Assembly: GCF_050947335.1 (NCBI RefSeq)
Contig: NC_134995.1
Location: forward strand, 7,044,501-7,108,500
Length of the DNA stretch: 64,000 nucleotides
Direction: 5' to 3'
Source of the DNA: Megachile rotundata
Lineage: Eukaryota > Arthropoda > Insecta > Hymenoptera > Megachilidae
Shown: piece after piece, positions 1 to 13,568 of the stretch
How the letters are laid out: every line of letters begins with the position of its first letter
Position numbering within the stretch: the first letter of the stretch is position 1
Program-made: the position numbers and the translations under genes
The notes under the pieces: generated by a model
Database searches by the model: none
What the model was told of the DNA's origin: nothing
The model's input: only the letters and a program-made list of their open reading frames with translations

Positions 1-448
1 TTAAAAAATTAAGTAACACAAAAATTTCAAAATTATTTGTCAATTTATCATTATCCACCCACCAAAATGATTATTTTTAAAAGCGCGAGTTGCTCTAAAT
101 AAACCAAGCATCTTCTCCGGTGATGTGTCGTTGAAAAGGGGGCCTAAGAAATTTTAAATATAGCCGAAAGAGAGAACCTTCTATCTCGTGGTAAACAGAC
201 GCCTATAATACGCAGAATGAGTCGTTTTTTGTACACGAATGGAGAATTTCGAAAGTTTGTATATAAACAGAGATTCCTCGAGTTGGTTCGTTTCTAACCT
301 AAACGAGTGTCAGGTATAATTGATCAAAGAAATTTACAATATCATTCTTTGATACGTCGAAGTGGGAAACGATGCACTGATAACATCGCCAGCGATCACG
401 AAACTGTTCAATTATAATTCAGGTGACAAGACGGACGGAAGTTAAAGG
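1..448. other. 5' flank / UTR, no gene seen
   Basis: AT-rich flank. The last part, after an acceptor-like TTATAATTCAG at about 412-422, could be 5' UTR leading to the ATG at 449. I see no other coding signal here. Confidence 0.4.
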
Positions 449-489
449 ATGCCGGTCCTCTACGTCGCCCTCGCTTCCTGGATTCCAAG
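449..489 (+). CDS. Doa: Candidate first coding exon of Doa RS-type isoform
   Basis: A short open frame starts at ATG 449 (MPVLYVALASWIP) and ends with two codon bases (AG) before the donor GTACGG at 490. The Arg/Ser exon at 6709 begins with exactly one base (C) before its open frame, so the two join cleanly: AG+C gives Ser, then Gly-Glu-Arg-Val. The phase match is the main evidence. The intron between them would be about 6.2 kb. The exon could instead belong to another transcript, and homology to known Doa N-termini is not confirmed. Confidence 0.4.
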
Positions 490-2169
490 GTACGGTATGC
501 TTGAAACGTCCTCTACAACAGAGAATAACAAAATAACTCTTAAGAAATTCATAGATATCGATAGGCGTTTCAGATGCCACATGTGAGAAATGAAACAATT
601 AAGAAATGTACTGAAAGTGTACTTTTGTACAAAAGTACAAACATACTCTGAAAAAATAATACGTTACTATATGAAGAGTTTTGACTAAAAATTAAATACA
701 CGCTTGGTAATTATTCTCTTGCGAAACTTTGAACTAATTCTGAAATTCAATAAGGGTTGTGTGTGGTAAAATTACTTAACTTTTTAATTACCATGACTTA
801 GAAATATAGTGTATTTCAATTTTAAAGCACCGGTATCCATTACTCGGATTAAGAATTTAGGAATTTGTTTATTTGAAATTAAAAAATTTTGGAAATACAG
901 AATTTCATATTTTTAAATTTCCTAATTATCAAATTTCTAAATTTCTGAATTTGAGAGTTATATTTATGACTTACTAGAGTGCTTAATGAATACATGAACT
1001 GTCTGATACCTAACTGTAAAAACATAAAACAAACCGCACAGAATATGAGTTGCTTAACAAATGAAAATATTTTAAAATCAAACATTTGTGTAAACATCCT
1101 CAGTTTAATCATGACTGTATTTTAATGCTTCTCTTAGCTTATCATTTTTATATCCTGTTGATATCTGATGTGTAATGTAAAATGAGCTCAAATGAGTCGC
1201 TTCAAAATGAGTGACACTGTTATTACTAACTTCCGCTTAGTAGTTTGTATTATAGAAGTTGATTCTATAGCAATTAACTATGAAGATTATCTTGGTCATT
1301 TGATGTATAATTTGTGGTAAGAAAATGGTTAATTGTTAATAATTTGCACTTCGAAGCCTGTAATTCTCTTGTTACAGTGTTCTATTGAACTGAAAATCCT
1401 TGGAATTTCATAGAAACAAGTTATTTGTTACTTTTTCTGCATTAGAAAATATTTGTTTGACACTCAGTATCCATTAGTATTGGTTTAATATTTTCCTAGT
1501 ATAAAATTGACAGATTTGAATATATAATTGGTGTGAATTAGTGATAATAAGTTATTTATATAAAAATAAAGAAACATAAATATAGATACTCAATTGAAAA
1601 CGTTGAGTAATTACCCAGGTCAAAAAGGCCAACAAAGATAATTTCTTCATTAATTTTTTTAATTGACACTATATATTTCACAACATGGTGATAGCAGACA
1701 AGAAAAGTAGAGGAAGAAGTAGCAATTCTAAGGTCAAAACTAAAGTGTTAAATATTTTACAGTATATCATAGCTATTAAAGTGTGTCTATTATACAGTAA
1801 TAGAAATAAAACAGTATACACATTTAAATTAATACATGTGCTTCTGGGTAATAGTTCCTTTCATTTTTCTTTCTTTATAATTTGTTGAAAAATACTTATT
1901 ACTTAGAGTTGATACATTATAAACATCCCTTACAATTTCTGCTTTTTGGCTTCAACAGGATGGACATGTGAAAGATATGTGAACAAAGAGCAGCAACAGA
2001 AATAAATATAGCTATAAGAGATAAATATTATTGTTTACCTGAAACCATGTGGTGGAAGTAAATCAAGCAAGAGAACATGAAGACTGCAACCAGACAAAAT
2101 TATCCATATGTTTGTCACAATTCTGGTACATAATCCATTCATTCAGATCTGCTTATTTTCGTCTCATGT
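490..2169. other. Intron or intergenic, nothing recognised
   Basis: AT-rich DNA with runs of the degenerate AATTT motif near 860-950. A short open frame at 1685 (MVIADKKSRGRSSNSK) is Lys/Ser-rich but has no good donor, and I do not call it a gene. Confidence 0.4.
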
Positions 2170-2356
2170 AAGGTTAGGTTGTTTTTATTTGTACTTCACA
2201 AGTTAGGTTATTTTTATTTGAACTTCAAAAGTTAGGTTATTTTTACTTGAACTTCAAAGGTTAGGTTATTTTTATTTGAACTTCAAAGGTTAGGATAGAT
2301 TATGTATTGTACCTCAAAAGTTAGGTTAGTTTATTTGATCTTGCTTGAACTTCAAA
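2170..2356 (+). repeat. 29-bp minisatellite containing TTAGG
   Basis: TTAGG occurs at 2174, 2203, 2232, 2261, 2290 and 2321. The period is 29 bp (31 for the last step), with TATTTTTATTTGAACTTCAA-like spacing between copies. The copies are near-identical, so this is a young tandem repeat. The core is the insect telomere pentamer, but the repeat is not a telomere array. Confidence 0.85.
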
Positions 2357-5300
2357 CATAATGTATTTATACATGCTTTTTATAGTTCTTCTATTAGAAG
2401 CAAATTAGGAATAGAAATAGTATTTCAATAAAATACATGCATACATCATTGTTATATAGATGAAAGAATTGAACAGAGGTTAAGTTCATAACATGTTGGC
2501 TATTTTAAAATTACAATTGTGCAAAACGACTACCGCTAACATGAAATATGCATTATTAATATCAAATGACTACATTCTGATATTTCTTTATGACTGTTTT
2601 ATTATTCAAAGTATGAATAAATTTTATTGGAAGATCCTGAATATAACGGTAATATGATTAATCATGTTTCAGAAATTCTTAAACTTCGGTTTTATGGAAG
2701 GGCTGAAAAGCTACTTTAAAGTGTAATTCAAAGTTAAATAGCAGTTCTCGACCCTGCAAAACAACTGCGTGTGATCAAAAGTTGCCAGAAAAGAATATCG
2801 GAAGGAGGTTGTTTGTTTCCTGCGGATGGTCCTTCTTTTTTTGGCAGCAGTAACCACGGTCAAAGGTGGGAGGAAACGTTGCGGCTAAAGAGGGTGGCCT
2901 TTGCGCATAATCCTATGACCTCTTTAACGCCACGATCCTTCGAAAAGGATACACTCGGTGCGCTATCAATTCCACATTCCCGTAGGCGTTTCGAAGGATT
3001 TTTGGACAGGATCCAAACGCATCTGAAGGGAAGCTGCTGAGGATGCGCTCCCGGACATTTCGACCAATCCATGTTACCGTGGCGAAACTTCCAACGCGAT
3101 GAGTCGAGCACATTTTCTTCCACACGCTCGCGTCACACAGTGATTTACATCGAGCACAACTTCCGAACAGTCTTGTTTTATACGTCTCCATAGACAGTCC
3201 GCTCTTTTCTCTTTTAAACGCGCGATCACAGTGTCCACAATTGATCGTCCTTCAACTCGTGTCAGCCTTTATTTTCTTCCGCTACAGGAACGCAATAAAT
3301 GTTGAACGGTTTCATCGAAGCACGCCAAGATTTGTTTGTGGTTCGTATTTCAGTGAATATGCGTTTATTCTGCATTAGCTGTGCGTTGGATTTAGAGGGC
3401 TTGCGATACGATCTGGACAAATGTGACCCTCTCTAGGAAATTGGATATCTGACCGTTTCGGATAGGATCAATTTTGGGATAATGATGTTTTGTACTGTTC
3501 TGTCAAATGTTATGGTTAACCTTGGTTGTGTCGAACTAAATGTGATAAAGCTGTGATGGAATTTGATTTCTGTTAATTGTTTATCAAGTTCCAAATATTT
3601 TTGGAAATTTCTAGTTTAGAAATTTGAACATTTTCATATTGAGAGATTTTCAAATTTAACACTTGTCAGTTTCATCCTTTCATTTTTGCATTTTCAAATG
3701 TTTATAATTATAAATTCTCGAAGCTTGATGTTTGGTAATTTCAAATTGTGAAATGTAGAAACTTGTAACTTTTGAAAATTGTAATTTACAAAATATAGAA
3801 ACTAATGTTCAAAGTTACAAACTACAAGGAGCAGACTTTTAATAATATCAATAATATTACTGTTTATTTGTATTCAGCTGTCCTCAAAGTTATTTCATAA
3901 ATCATTTAAATAAATTAAGAAGCATTGAAGAATATTTTCTAGACACATAAGACAGTTTATTATCAAATAATGGTACTCCAAATGATGATCAGATCTATAA
4001 GGGGAGAAAAAAGCGAAGGACGTATGTTGGCACACGTTTTTGTGTACTATATAGTTCCTCATTGAAAGTCCGTGGCATTAGCACGTTGTCCAATTAAAAA
4101 TCTTTTGATGACTTCCTTTGTATGATTCATCGGTAGCATGGCAAATTTTCGAGCCTTTTTTGTCTCAGATTTCTTTCTATCTCTACTTTTTATCCTTCTA
4201 TTGTAATTGAGTGAAAAATGGCATTCACCCAGTGGAATTTTTCTTTTGATTACATCATGATTTGTTAATTACTGGAGATAGGTGTATTAGCGGACATGGT
4301 AGACTTTTTTGTAATTAGTTTTTTAGGGAAAATAATCATTTTAAATTTGGGAATTTGTGATTTTAGAAATTTAAGAATACTGATTTGGGTTTTTGGAAGT
4401 TTGGAAAGTTCAGATTTAAGAAATTCAGAAACTTAGTCATTTGAAAAATTAAAAATTCAGAAATGCAAGAAACTTGGTAATTTGGAAAATAAAAATTGTG
4501 AACCCTAGGAATTTTATAATGTAGAAAATGAAGAATTTAGAAATTCTGGAATTTGGTAATTTGATAATTAAAAAATTTAAAGGAGTAATTTGTAATTTGC
4601 AAATATCATACAAAAATTCTGAAATTTAGGAATCTAATAATTTACAAATCCAGAAATTAAAAACATATAATAACATGAAAATTTGAAATCTAAATGTGTG
4701 AAACTTTTTTAAATGACTAACTTTCAGACTTGATAAATCTTTGCACTGGGGTGTATAACCTCTCCCTAAAAATTCTTTAAGCACAGATAATGAATTTTTG
4801 CATGACACGATTTCATGAAAACCGAATACGATAACCGTCATCGGGAAGCGATAACAGACAACCAGCAAAGAAAGAACAAAGGTTACAGATATGCAACCTT
4901 GAAATTCGGATTTCTGACGCAGTCAACTCGATCAAGACGTTGCAGAAGACGTCAGCAAGAATACTCTTAAGTGAAATGGTCTATTTGAAGGCAGACAGAG
5001 CTTAAGTAGGTCAACTCACACTGTTGCTTTGAAATGCGTGGTACATTTCGTGCTGCAACGTGCAGGGTAAAGCCTGATTCTCAGTCAGTTCCATTTTCAA
5101 TCCAAATATATTCTATGTTTAAGCGTTTCGAGCTATAAATCTTGTCCTGCATTTTACTTTACATTTTTGTACATTTAATACAGAGGGTTGCAAAGAATTT
5201 TTAACCATTAATAATTTCATGTACATCCAATGTCAGAGTTGAGGACATTGTGATAAAAAAAAGTTATTTTAGTGCAGATAAATTTTAGAATTTATTTAAA

Positions 5301-6708
5301 AAACCTGGCATTTCTGTGATATTGCAAAATTTGTTTTGAAAGGTTTTTATTTTGAATTCACAGTATTTGGGTTTTTGAAAATTTAGAGGTATAGAAATTT
5401 CAAGGGTAAAAATTGAAAATACAGAAATTTAGGAATTTGGAAATTTGAAAATATAGAACTTAAGAATTTGGAAATTTGAAAATTCCTAAAAGTCCAAATT
5501 AAAAATTCTCAAGTTCTAAATTTAAAAATCCCTGAAGTTTCAAACCTAAAAATTTAGAAACTGAAATTTTTCAAAAATAAAAGATAATATATTTTACAAT
5601 CACCAAGGAAATAGTTTTCTCTCAACCTTGTAATTTGAAATCATTTACAACATATTTTTAGACTCATACTACTTAAAGTAATTGAACGAACAATTCAGAT
5701 GAAATTACCGTGTAAATCAATTTAATTGCTGTGTAAATTATAATCGCCAGTTACAGTTAACATTTATCGTTAATGATCGAGGCGTATCTTATAAATAATT
5801 TACTCGAATGCTATTTTAGCTTGTTTAATTCGTTCTAATACGCTCGGCAAGTCGTACACGATAGAGGTTTGTGGTTTTCGTTCCAGAAGATTTAAATTTC
5901 AAGATCATCGCGGATAATGAGCCAAGTGAGCTTGAACCTCGTTTCAACTTCAATGATCTCGGAAGACGAGTTACCGTATCGAAAGAAACGTTCAGAAAAT
6001 TATTGCGATATTCTGTTCTGATAAAATAATGATCTTCGTGCTGCTATCGGTTAGAAAATAGCGTAATTTTCCTTTCTCTCGTTTTTACTGCGCGGTCATC
6101 ACCGTAAGCCGAGTGAAAGTGAGATTCTACCAAACATCAGCGGAGTTTCTAATTTTTGTTCTAATGTGGACAAGAAACGCAACGGTATTTAAAACTGTTT
6201 CAGATTTCCTGACGTTATTTATTTTTCTAGATTTTTAGTTTCAACTTTCAGATTATTTTATTTTTTAATTTCCAACTTTGTCAAATTTATTTCTCAGTTT
6301 TCAAATTTTTTAGAATTTTTGAATTTCTCAGTTTCCAACTTTTATTTCTTAATTTTCAAATTTCTGTTCAAATTTTCAACATTTACTGTTCACCAATTTC
6401 TAAATCTTAGATTCTCCCAAATTTTTTAATTTTCAAATTTCTAAACTTCAAACTTATTTCTAATCTCATAACTGCCTTCATTTGCAAATTTTGAAATATA
6501 TCAGATAACTTAAAATTACATTTTTTATAAATGCAAAAATAAATAATGTGTTCCCCAAATGTGTAAGAAGTTCCTGTGTTCGGTATTTTCTGAATTACAA
6601 CGTCGATAACCGATCCCGATAACTCTTCAATCACTTTACCGCCAGCATACCAAGTACAGTTATTTCATCAGCTCGTCGATAAATCTCAATAAACATTGAC
6701 GTTTTCAG
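2357..6708. other. Presumed Doa intron with simple repeats and a GC-rich patch
   Basis: No exon is supported here. A GC-richer patch at about 2760-3260, with short overlapping frames on both strands, may be a promoter or 5' UTR. Degenerate GAATTT/AAATTC runs lie at about 3590-3800, 4320-4640, 5370-5580 and 6230-6440. The sequence just before 6709 is a normal acceptor (GACGTTTTCAG). Confidence 0.4.
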
Positions 6709-6946
6709 CGGAGAACGCGTGCTGAGGTCACGTCAGCACGACCGTGGAACGAGCCAGGAGCGGCGATACAAGCGGAGCCATCGTCGATCGCCGAGCAGTG
6801 GCCGACAACACGGACATCGTGATCGCGATCGTGATCGTTTAGCGCATCCGACCTCGTCCAGGCGTGCAAGGATCTATCGCCATCATGGTTCATCGTCGAC
6901 CAGCCAGGATCGGCATCGGCATCGTTCGCCGTCCTCCAGAAGTCAG
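6709..6946 (+). CDS. Doa: Doa exon: Arg/Ser/His-rich N-terminal region
   Basis: Internal exon between acceptor GTTTTCAG and donor GTGAGT. The frame begins after one carried base and ends in phase 0. It encodes about 79 residues rich in Arg, Ser, His and Asp, with patches such as RSHRRSPSSGR and RHRHRSPSSRSQ. CLK/LAMMER kinases carry this kind of low-complexity RS-like tail before the kinase domain; it targets them to nuclear speckles and SR-protein substrates. The assignment to Doa rests on composition, strand and position upstream of the LAMMER kinase exons. The opposite-strand open frame over the same stretch is a shadow. Confidence 0.7.
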
Positions 6947-7522
6947 GTGAGTCTAAAGGTGCCATGAAACTGTCCTAGCCTCGTTTAAGATCGTGAATGT
7001 AGGATCGTTTTGTTGATCCCTGTACACCAGCCGGACCCTCTGATCCCCTGAAACCCTCTGACAGGTACCACGATACTCTTAAAAATTGCTCGAAACTCTC
7101 ACGAGTTCGTCGTCCTGGCCTTCCGTGAATTTTCGCGATCGCTCTTCCAATATAGAACCGCGTGAATCATCCCTGGGTTCGCGAGGGACGCGCGATGTCC
7201 TCTCGCTGTTAGCATCGTTATCTTGGAGATATAAATACGCGGCGAAGAGAAGGCAGATCGATAGGAGGAAGGAATGAAGAGACAAGAAAAATAAGAAAAA
7301 GAAGAGTCGAATCGTGAGAAGAGGAGGAGAATCGGTACGCGCCAGAAACGCGCGAGAGAGATCAGTCTCTGGAGAAGGCCGCGACGCGACTAGCGCGTAC
7401 CCGGAGCCGAATGCCGATGATTCTTCTTTCTTAGCCAGCGTCGGCTATTTTCGACCGGTGACTATTTTCGAGGAGGACTCGACACACGGTTCCGCCGCGG
7501 TTTTAGTGCGAGTCCGCGCCAG

Positions 7523-7753
7523 ATGGCCAGCGCAACACCGTCCGCATCGTCGTCGGAAAACGCGCCGGCAGGGAAGCCGGTTCGCCGGAGGCCAACACAC
7601 GAGTTTCCTCGCCGATCGATCACCGGGAAGTTGCGGTTCGATCGCGAAATCCGCGTGCGAGTTCTGTTCGAGCCACGATGTTCCAGTCCTGAACCGAAGA
7701 CACGTATGTCCAGAGTGGATGACAAAGTGTACCGTATCCTGAAGGAGATCGAG
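7523..7753 (+). CDS. Possible alternative first exon (77 codons)
   Basis: An open frame starts at ATG 7523 in a fair Kozak context (CCAGATGG) inside a GC- and CpG-rich block (about 7080-8230). It encodes a Ser/Ala-rich start, a basic middle (RRRPTHEFPRRSITGK) and a charged end (MSRVDDKVYRILKEIE). A weak donor (GTTGGA) after codon 77 would leave phase 0, like the neighbouring exons. Without splicing it ends three codons later. It could be a Doa promoter-specific exon, an upstream ORF in a 5' UTR, or chance. Confidence 0.25.
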
Positions 7754-8058
7754 GTTGGATGCTGAAGAGATTAGCTTTGGAAGGAAGACCCGACGGTGTT
7801 TACGCGCGGTGAGGTAACCCGAGGCGCTAGATCATCCGAGCGGGCTGACCCAGAATCGATCACAACCTGGATTTAGAAATACTCGTAGCGGTTGGCAAGA
7901 TGCTCCCGTGAGAGCGACGGAGGTGTTTTATCCTAGAATCCAAAATTGCCTCGCACCCAACGCATACCGTCAACCTGGATCATCCTGGAAGCTGGTGCAC
8001 GCGTGGCGGCGGCGGTCTGGCGGACGGTGGACCGTCCTCAGCTTCGTCGTCGTCGTCG

Positions 8059-8226
8059 ATGATCGCTGGACAGGATCTGAACCTGTTGATGCCCACCGGG
8101 AACATCTCCTGGTGGCCCAGACACGGCTGGGAGTCCTGGGTGCAGTGTAACGTGCCCGAAATGACTGGGCAACTGGATACGAAGCTCGACGTGACGCCGG
8201 AGTCTAACGGCACATCCACTTCCGAG
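8059..8226 (+). CDS. Candidate alternative first exon, 56 codons
   Basis: An ATG at 8059 follows a run of TCG (Ser) codons. It opens 56 codons reading MIAGQDLNLLMPTGNISWWP and then a Trp/Glu/Thr-rich stretch, and ends in phase 0 at donor GTAGCA (8227). The composition looks like protein: five tryptophans and no low complexity after the Ser run. The frame is also open upstream of this ATG, back to an acceptor-like TTTTATCCTAG ending at 7936, so the exon could be internal. The phase 0 end matches the 6946 and 14591 exons. I take it as a promoter-specific N-terminus of Doa, but it could be a separate nested gene. Confidence 0.4.
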
Positions 8227-11200
8227 GTAGCATGAACGAAACGAGATGCTTGTACACCGTAACGATACATCCTGCGATAATGGTAGAGACCGTGCGTGTG
8301 CGTGTCTGTGTGTATGTGTTAACGCATCGCTGTAATCATTCGGGCTTTCTGTACTCTCTGGTGATCTCACGTTCACCAATCGCGTTCTGATAATCCCCTC
8401 GCGAGTCCAGTCTTGGGTACGTCGTTATTAGCTAGAAAACTTTCAGTCGATTCACTTGTTCTTAATTTTACGTGCTCCAGATTTTCAGGTTTAACGTGAA
8501 CGGTTGGAGGAGCTAGTTGAGTGCGATCAGACGATTTGATACGATTTGAACACGTCTGGATATGTTACATCTTTGGTTATTTTGCGAATTAAATGGAATA
8601 GTAAGGTATTTTTCTGTTACTTATTTATGACATAGTATAATGGATGGTCTTTGAATGATAGCTTGCATTACATGTTCCAGTATGAAGATAAGACTTTCTG
8701 TTGTCGTACACATGTTCTAGAGGTCATTAATCATTGCTGGTTAATTGGCACGCTTTTACTTTGATATGGCTGCACAACAAAACTCGGTTGCTGTCGAATG
8801 AGATCTGAGGAGTCATTTAGACAAATCGAGAGATTACATAGCCTATGTCGGAGAAGAATGACTGATAATGTTTTAAAGATGTGTTAGAAGAAGATACTTT
8901 ACTATTTCATCTTCGGAAAATTAATCATACAGAGATCCACCGAGCATGTTAGCATTCCTCGAGAGAAAAGCGATATAGAAGCAGATCTTACAGTACTTTA
9001 AAATTAATGTAAGATAACGGTCCAACAGTGAGACGACTACTTGGACAGTTCCAGTATTTAGACGCTTTTGACTCAGCAGATGCAAGAAAAGCACTCATAA
9101 ATGGACCTGTCCAATTACGTATCCGTCCAACTGTGGGGCCCGTTATCTTATATCTACTTCACACGACATGATTCTGTTCTGGCTTTATTGTACACTCGTT
9201 TATTAGATAGTGTACATAGCAATTTTCTAGTATTAACACTTTCACTACCAAATATCACACATGTATAGTACAAGAGTTAGAGTCTAACATCACATATTTG
9301 TTATACTAAGTAGTGTATTTTGGTAGTATGTCTATAAAAGCATGAGTAACGTTGTGTTAAATTATAATAATTAGATACAAGGACTGTGAAGAGCAATATG
9401 TTTTTTAAATAATGGTAGAGAACTTGTTAATCCATATGTGGACAATGAAAATGGAAGACTTTGTGATTTAAAATATTTTACATAAATTATTAATACTGGT
9501 GGAATTTTTCAAAATGACACAGCTTAGGTTACTTATATTGAATTGAATAACTTTTGTGGAGATGAAGGATTGTATAACCTCATGTTAAAGTCTCAGGCAC
9601 ATGATTGTCCACATAAAGTTAAAGCGGTAAATCTAAATAATAACACAGGGTATCCAATTGTCCACATAAGTGTTAAGACGAATATAAGGAACTATATTGT
9701 ATTTCTCTCTGAGTAAAGGTAACATGTTCGATACGAAAGGACAAACAAAAGTGAATGTACCTTACGTCAATTGCGTATCAGAGTAAACCTTCATTTCGAG
9801 CAGCGTGATAAAAGCGACGACGTTGAAGAGCACGCATACCGCGTTAGAATGTACCCAAGACTGAACTCGGCGTAACATCGCGAATCACCTACGCATGTGT
9901 ACTTGTTTCTTCTGGCATTTTGCCACGCGCAGCAGCAACGGTGACACGAAACGAGCGGAATAAGCCAGCGAGTGAGCGAGCGATAGTTAGCTAGGTACTC
10001 GCCTTAACATTTAAACATGCCGCCCAACCACAACGATCCGCTCGCTCGCTCGTCTTACGAGGCAATCATGGTGCACGCGTTTCACGCTTCTCGGTTATAT
10101 TTGGCAGACTCGAGCGGAGGAACACGATAGACGCGCGCTCTCTCGTTCTTCTTCGTGCCCTATCTCCTGTAACCCCCTCTGAAACTGCAACTCGTTTTCT
10201 ATTATTCTCGAGATAACGATTGTACGCGTTTCTGGAACCGTCAGAGTGACGGAAGCGATCAAAGTGCGATACTGATTGCACGAACATGTTCTTTTCTTGG
10301 ACGAAAGTCTCTTTGTCTCTGCGGTTTGGTGCACGCTCGACAATCATGATCTCTATCTTCGCGATTCGCGTGTTATCCGCAGCCTTGAGGTCGTTCAAGG
10401 CGTTTCGTTGTACCGTAAGTTCTTTGCTCGAGTATTTTCGTACCGGAACACGAGTTTCACGGGAATCGAACCAGAATCTAAATCACCGCTCTGCGTGATG
10501 TACGAGGATGCGACGAAAGAAACGAATCCACGTTGCCAGATAGAAATTTCGCGCAGAAACGTGGGTGCTCGTGGGCGACGCGTCGCGAGAGAACTACGCC
10601 GCTATTTTCTACGCCACGCGTATTTATACCGATACTCGAATTCGCGGAGGATCCACGACACCCGGAGGAGACCTCGATATCATCGAATCCGCAACCTTGA
10701 AGACAAAAACCCCTGCTCTATTTTTAGAACGATTCCAACCTTCCACTCCGAGCTTTTCGAGTATCTAGGATTTATAATCGGAAAGAATCTTGGAAACGCT
10801 ACGCAGAAACTAGCCAATCGATTCTGATGTTGTATCTGTGATAGCTGATGTGAATGGTCTTCAAGTTAATCGCTACAACTCTTCAGGAATGTTTTATGGG
10901 TTAGCTATTGGATTTGCATTGGATGTGGAGTATTTTGAATTTCTGCAATTGCTTAGCAAGGAAGAATTTTGTTCTTTTCGCTATTAAAACTTAGGTTCAT
11001 CAATTGTAGACCCAAAGTTTGAATCCTTGATAAACTATATTCTCATTCTAATTGGTCATAATGACTCAAATCTTCAGTATGTTGGTACACAATCTGTAGG
11101 TAGCATTCTATTCCAATATTTACTCTAAATAACTTTCATATATCTTCAAGTTTAGTCTCAGTTTAATTTCATTGACAATTTTCTCATTCCAGCAGGAAGT

Positions 11201-13568
11201 TACAATTCTTGGTACAGTGATGAATAAACAATGAATGAGCAATGTAGTCAAAATTTAGAAAGAATGTTTCATCTCTTCAAGCTTACTTTATACTTGTTTT
11301 CTTCTAAGTCCTAGAAGTTTCTCTTCGTTACTGAGTCTTGATGAAACAAGAAAGTAGACCTCATCAGTCAACAATTCTGTTGAATAATAAAGGTTTAACA
11401 TATGAAAACTACAAGTGACTTAAAGTTAATTTAAATATTTGCAAGTGATGCTTCCAGTGTTCAGACACAGAATGTCCACAATTAAAGGATTCTTTATGTC
11501 GCAGTTGAGGTTCGTCTTCGGGATTCATTCAGCAGATGGTGCAACAAGTTCGCCAGCGTCCACGTGGTGCCGCTCTCGAACGAATTAGACCCGTTCTAAT
11601 TATGCGATATGTGTAGATCGGTATTTCATCGCGCACCACGAGAGCTTGCTCCCATTCGAACGTCGTGCTCGGACGATTTCGTAATTTCTATATGTGTCAA
11701 GGTGCGTGCTGGGAGACACAAGGCGCTATGTTCGCGAAAACACAAGGCCTCTGATCGTTTCCTCGTGCAATGGCTCCATTGTGCACGAATTCTCCCTCTC
11801 TATGCAGCAGGAAGCTGCGATGCTGCCAACACCGATCTTTAACCCTTTACTCTTTAATATCGTGTCTGACTCAACATTGTGTTCATTTATACTTCGTTAC
11901 TTAATCCTAAGAATGCGTTACTTGTATCTATAGGTACTCGACTAATGACAGATGAATGGTTCTTAATTTATTTCTGATCACTTTCTTCTTTCGTGATGAA
12001 TGTAATTCGAAAAATTTTATTGTTGAAAGATCAGCTCTGACCCACATTGCAAATTTCATTATAATGCGTTTTAAAATATTTTTATTTGTATTATGTGTGA
12101 GTAATTATGAATTGAAAAATATTTTGCAATGTTATTCGACATAATTTAATGATTCGACTTGGACATAATTCAGTGATATGAACACTTGGATGTAGTTCAG
12201 TAAAATACTTGGATATAATTCAATAATATTGAATTTATATAGTACAGTTATTTGTTAGTTTTCTTCGGTCGTTTGTTGTTTCATATATACTGTGATCATT
12301 TTTGTTTATAATCTTGAAGACACACGTGGACTCAACTCTTTATATGATGTAATATAAGTAACAATATTGTTATATAGATCAAATAGTTCATTCTTAGCGT
12401 TTATATGTTAATCGAATAAGTTCTATGAACTTTCTATAGTTAATTTATTGTAGTGTTATAGAAAAGCTACCAACTACAAAGAGTTGATCTATTATTACAT
12501 CATGAGTGTACTGACTAGCTAGATTAACCTAATTGCAAGTTTCAATGGATGTTTATAGATAAAATATGAACACCTTTCTTAAAAAACAGAAAACTTGTGT
12601 TAGGCTCTAAGATACTGATACGGAGATAATATATGAGATTAGTAATTGGTATAATAAAAGTTTGAAGATAACTCAGTATATCACAGAAAAATGAGCAACT
12701 GTACTCTAAATATTCTTAAGAAGTAAGATGGAGGTCAAAATTGATGAAGCGACGATAAGATAAGATCAGGTCATCCAGTCGAGTATCTAAAGAACAAATT
12801 AGTGACTTGTAAAGGGTTAGAGCGTGTCAAACTTCATCATTCCGAATAAGCGAGGGACAAATTTACGTAATACTCGGTTCTCCTTCTTTCTTCATCTTCC
12901 CTTTTCATTCGATACCGCTCTCTCCCTCCCGAATCGTCCTGCGTTTCTCTATCCCTCTGTCGCCTCCTGCTTTTCATCGGTCGAGAAGTGTTCGTTTCTA
13001 GAAAGAGAGAGACAGAGAAAGAGAATCGTGTTCCGTTGGTCGGAGCGCAGAGCTCACCACCGCTGCTCGGTATTTTTAGTGCGACGAGAGTATTTGGCGG
13101 GGCGCACCGATTCGCCTCCTCGTCTTCGTGAACGGTCCACGTCGGCCGTCGTCTTCGTGACCGCCGTTGTGGTCGTAGTTTAGTGCCTTCGTTGGCGTCC
13201 CTCGGATTGCGTGATCGACATGTTCGCACCTCCGTAGTGCGGTGATGCACCTGCGGCCAGGAGTCGTGTGCGTTTGTCACTGGCTGGTTGACGATCGTTG
13301 ACGGATACTAGAATCGTCGTGTGACCGTGTTGTGTGCGCGTTGCGAACCGACGAATCTTGGATGCGTCACGTTCAGGACACTCGACAAGGTCTAGCGGAA
13401 CGACCTTGAGGCCTAACCGACTCGAAGAGAACGACCTAACTCGCACCGTCGCGAAATCAAGAAAATAAACAAGGATCACGAGAAAGCGAATCGCGTAATC
13501 GACTCTCCTCCTCGGGGTGTGCTCGCCTCGCCGAATTCGAGGTCGCGTGGGCGACTTTCGACTTCTCA
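8227..13568. other. Intron with a MITE-like element and GC-rich promoter patches
   Basis: No exon is supported. A GC-rich patch at about 9860-10780 has inverted GCGAGC/GCTCGC runs near 9968-9985 and 10034-10053 and could be another promoter. The stretch 12,830-13,568 is pyrimidine- and CpG-rich and leads into the ATG at 13,569, so it is probably the 5' UTR and promoter of the long isoform. The rest is AT-rich. Confidence 0.4.
9010..9150. mobile_element. MITE-like element with imperfect terminal inverted repeats
   Basis: The left end begins TAAGATAACGG and the right end is its exact inverse, CCGTTATCTTA. Inverted similarity continues inwards for about 46 bp on each side with a few gaps (CAGT, GGAC and TTGGACAG blocks shared). 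Total length is about 141 bp with no coding capacity. I see no clear target-site duplication, so the superfamily is unknown. Confidence 0.55.

Noticed and set aside
6705..6965. Minus-strand frame opposite the RS exon
   Set aside because: Shadow of the plus-strand Arg/Ser/His codons, where splice sites and family composition support the plus strand.
10276..10827. 183-aa plus-strand frame in a GC-rich patch
   Set aside because: No recognisable protein and competing frames on both strands. More likely promoter or 5' UTR DNA, where stops are rare because of base composition.
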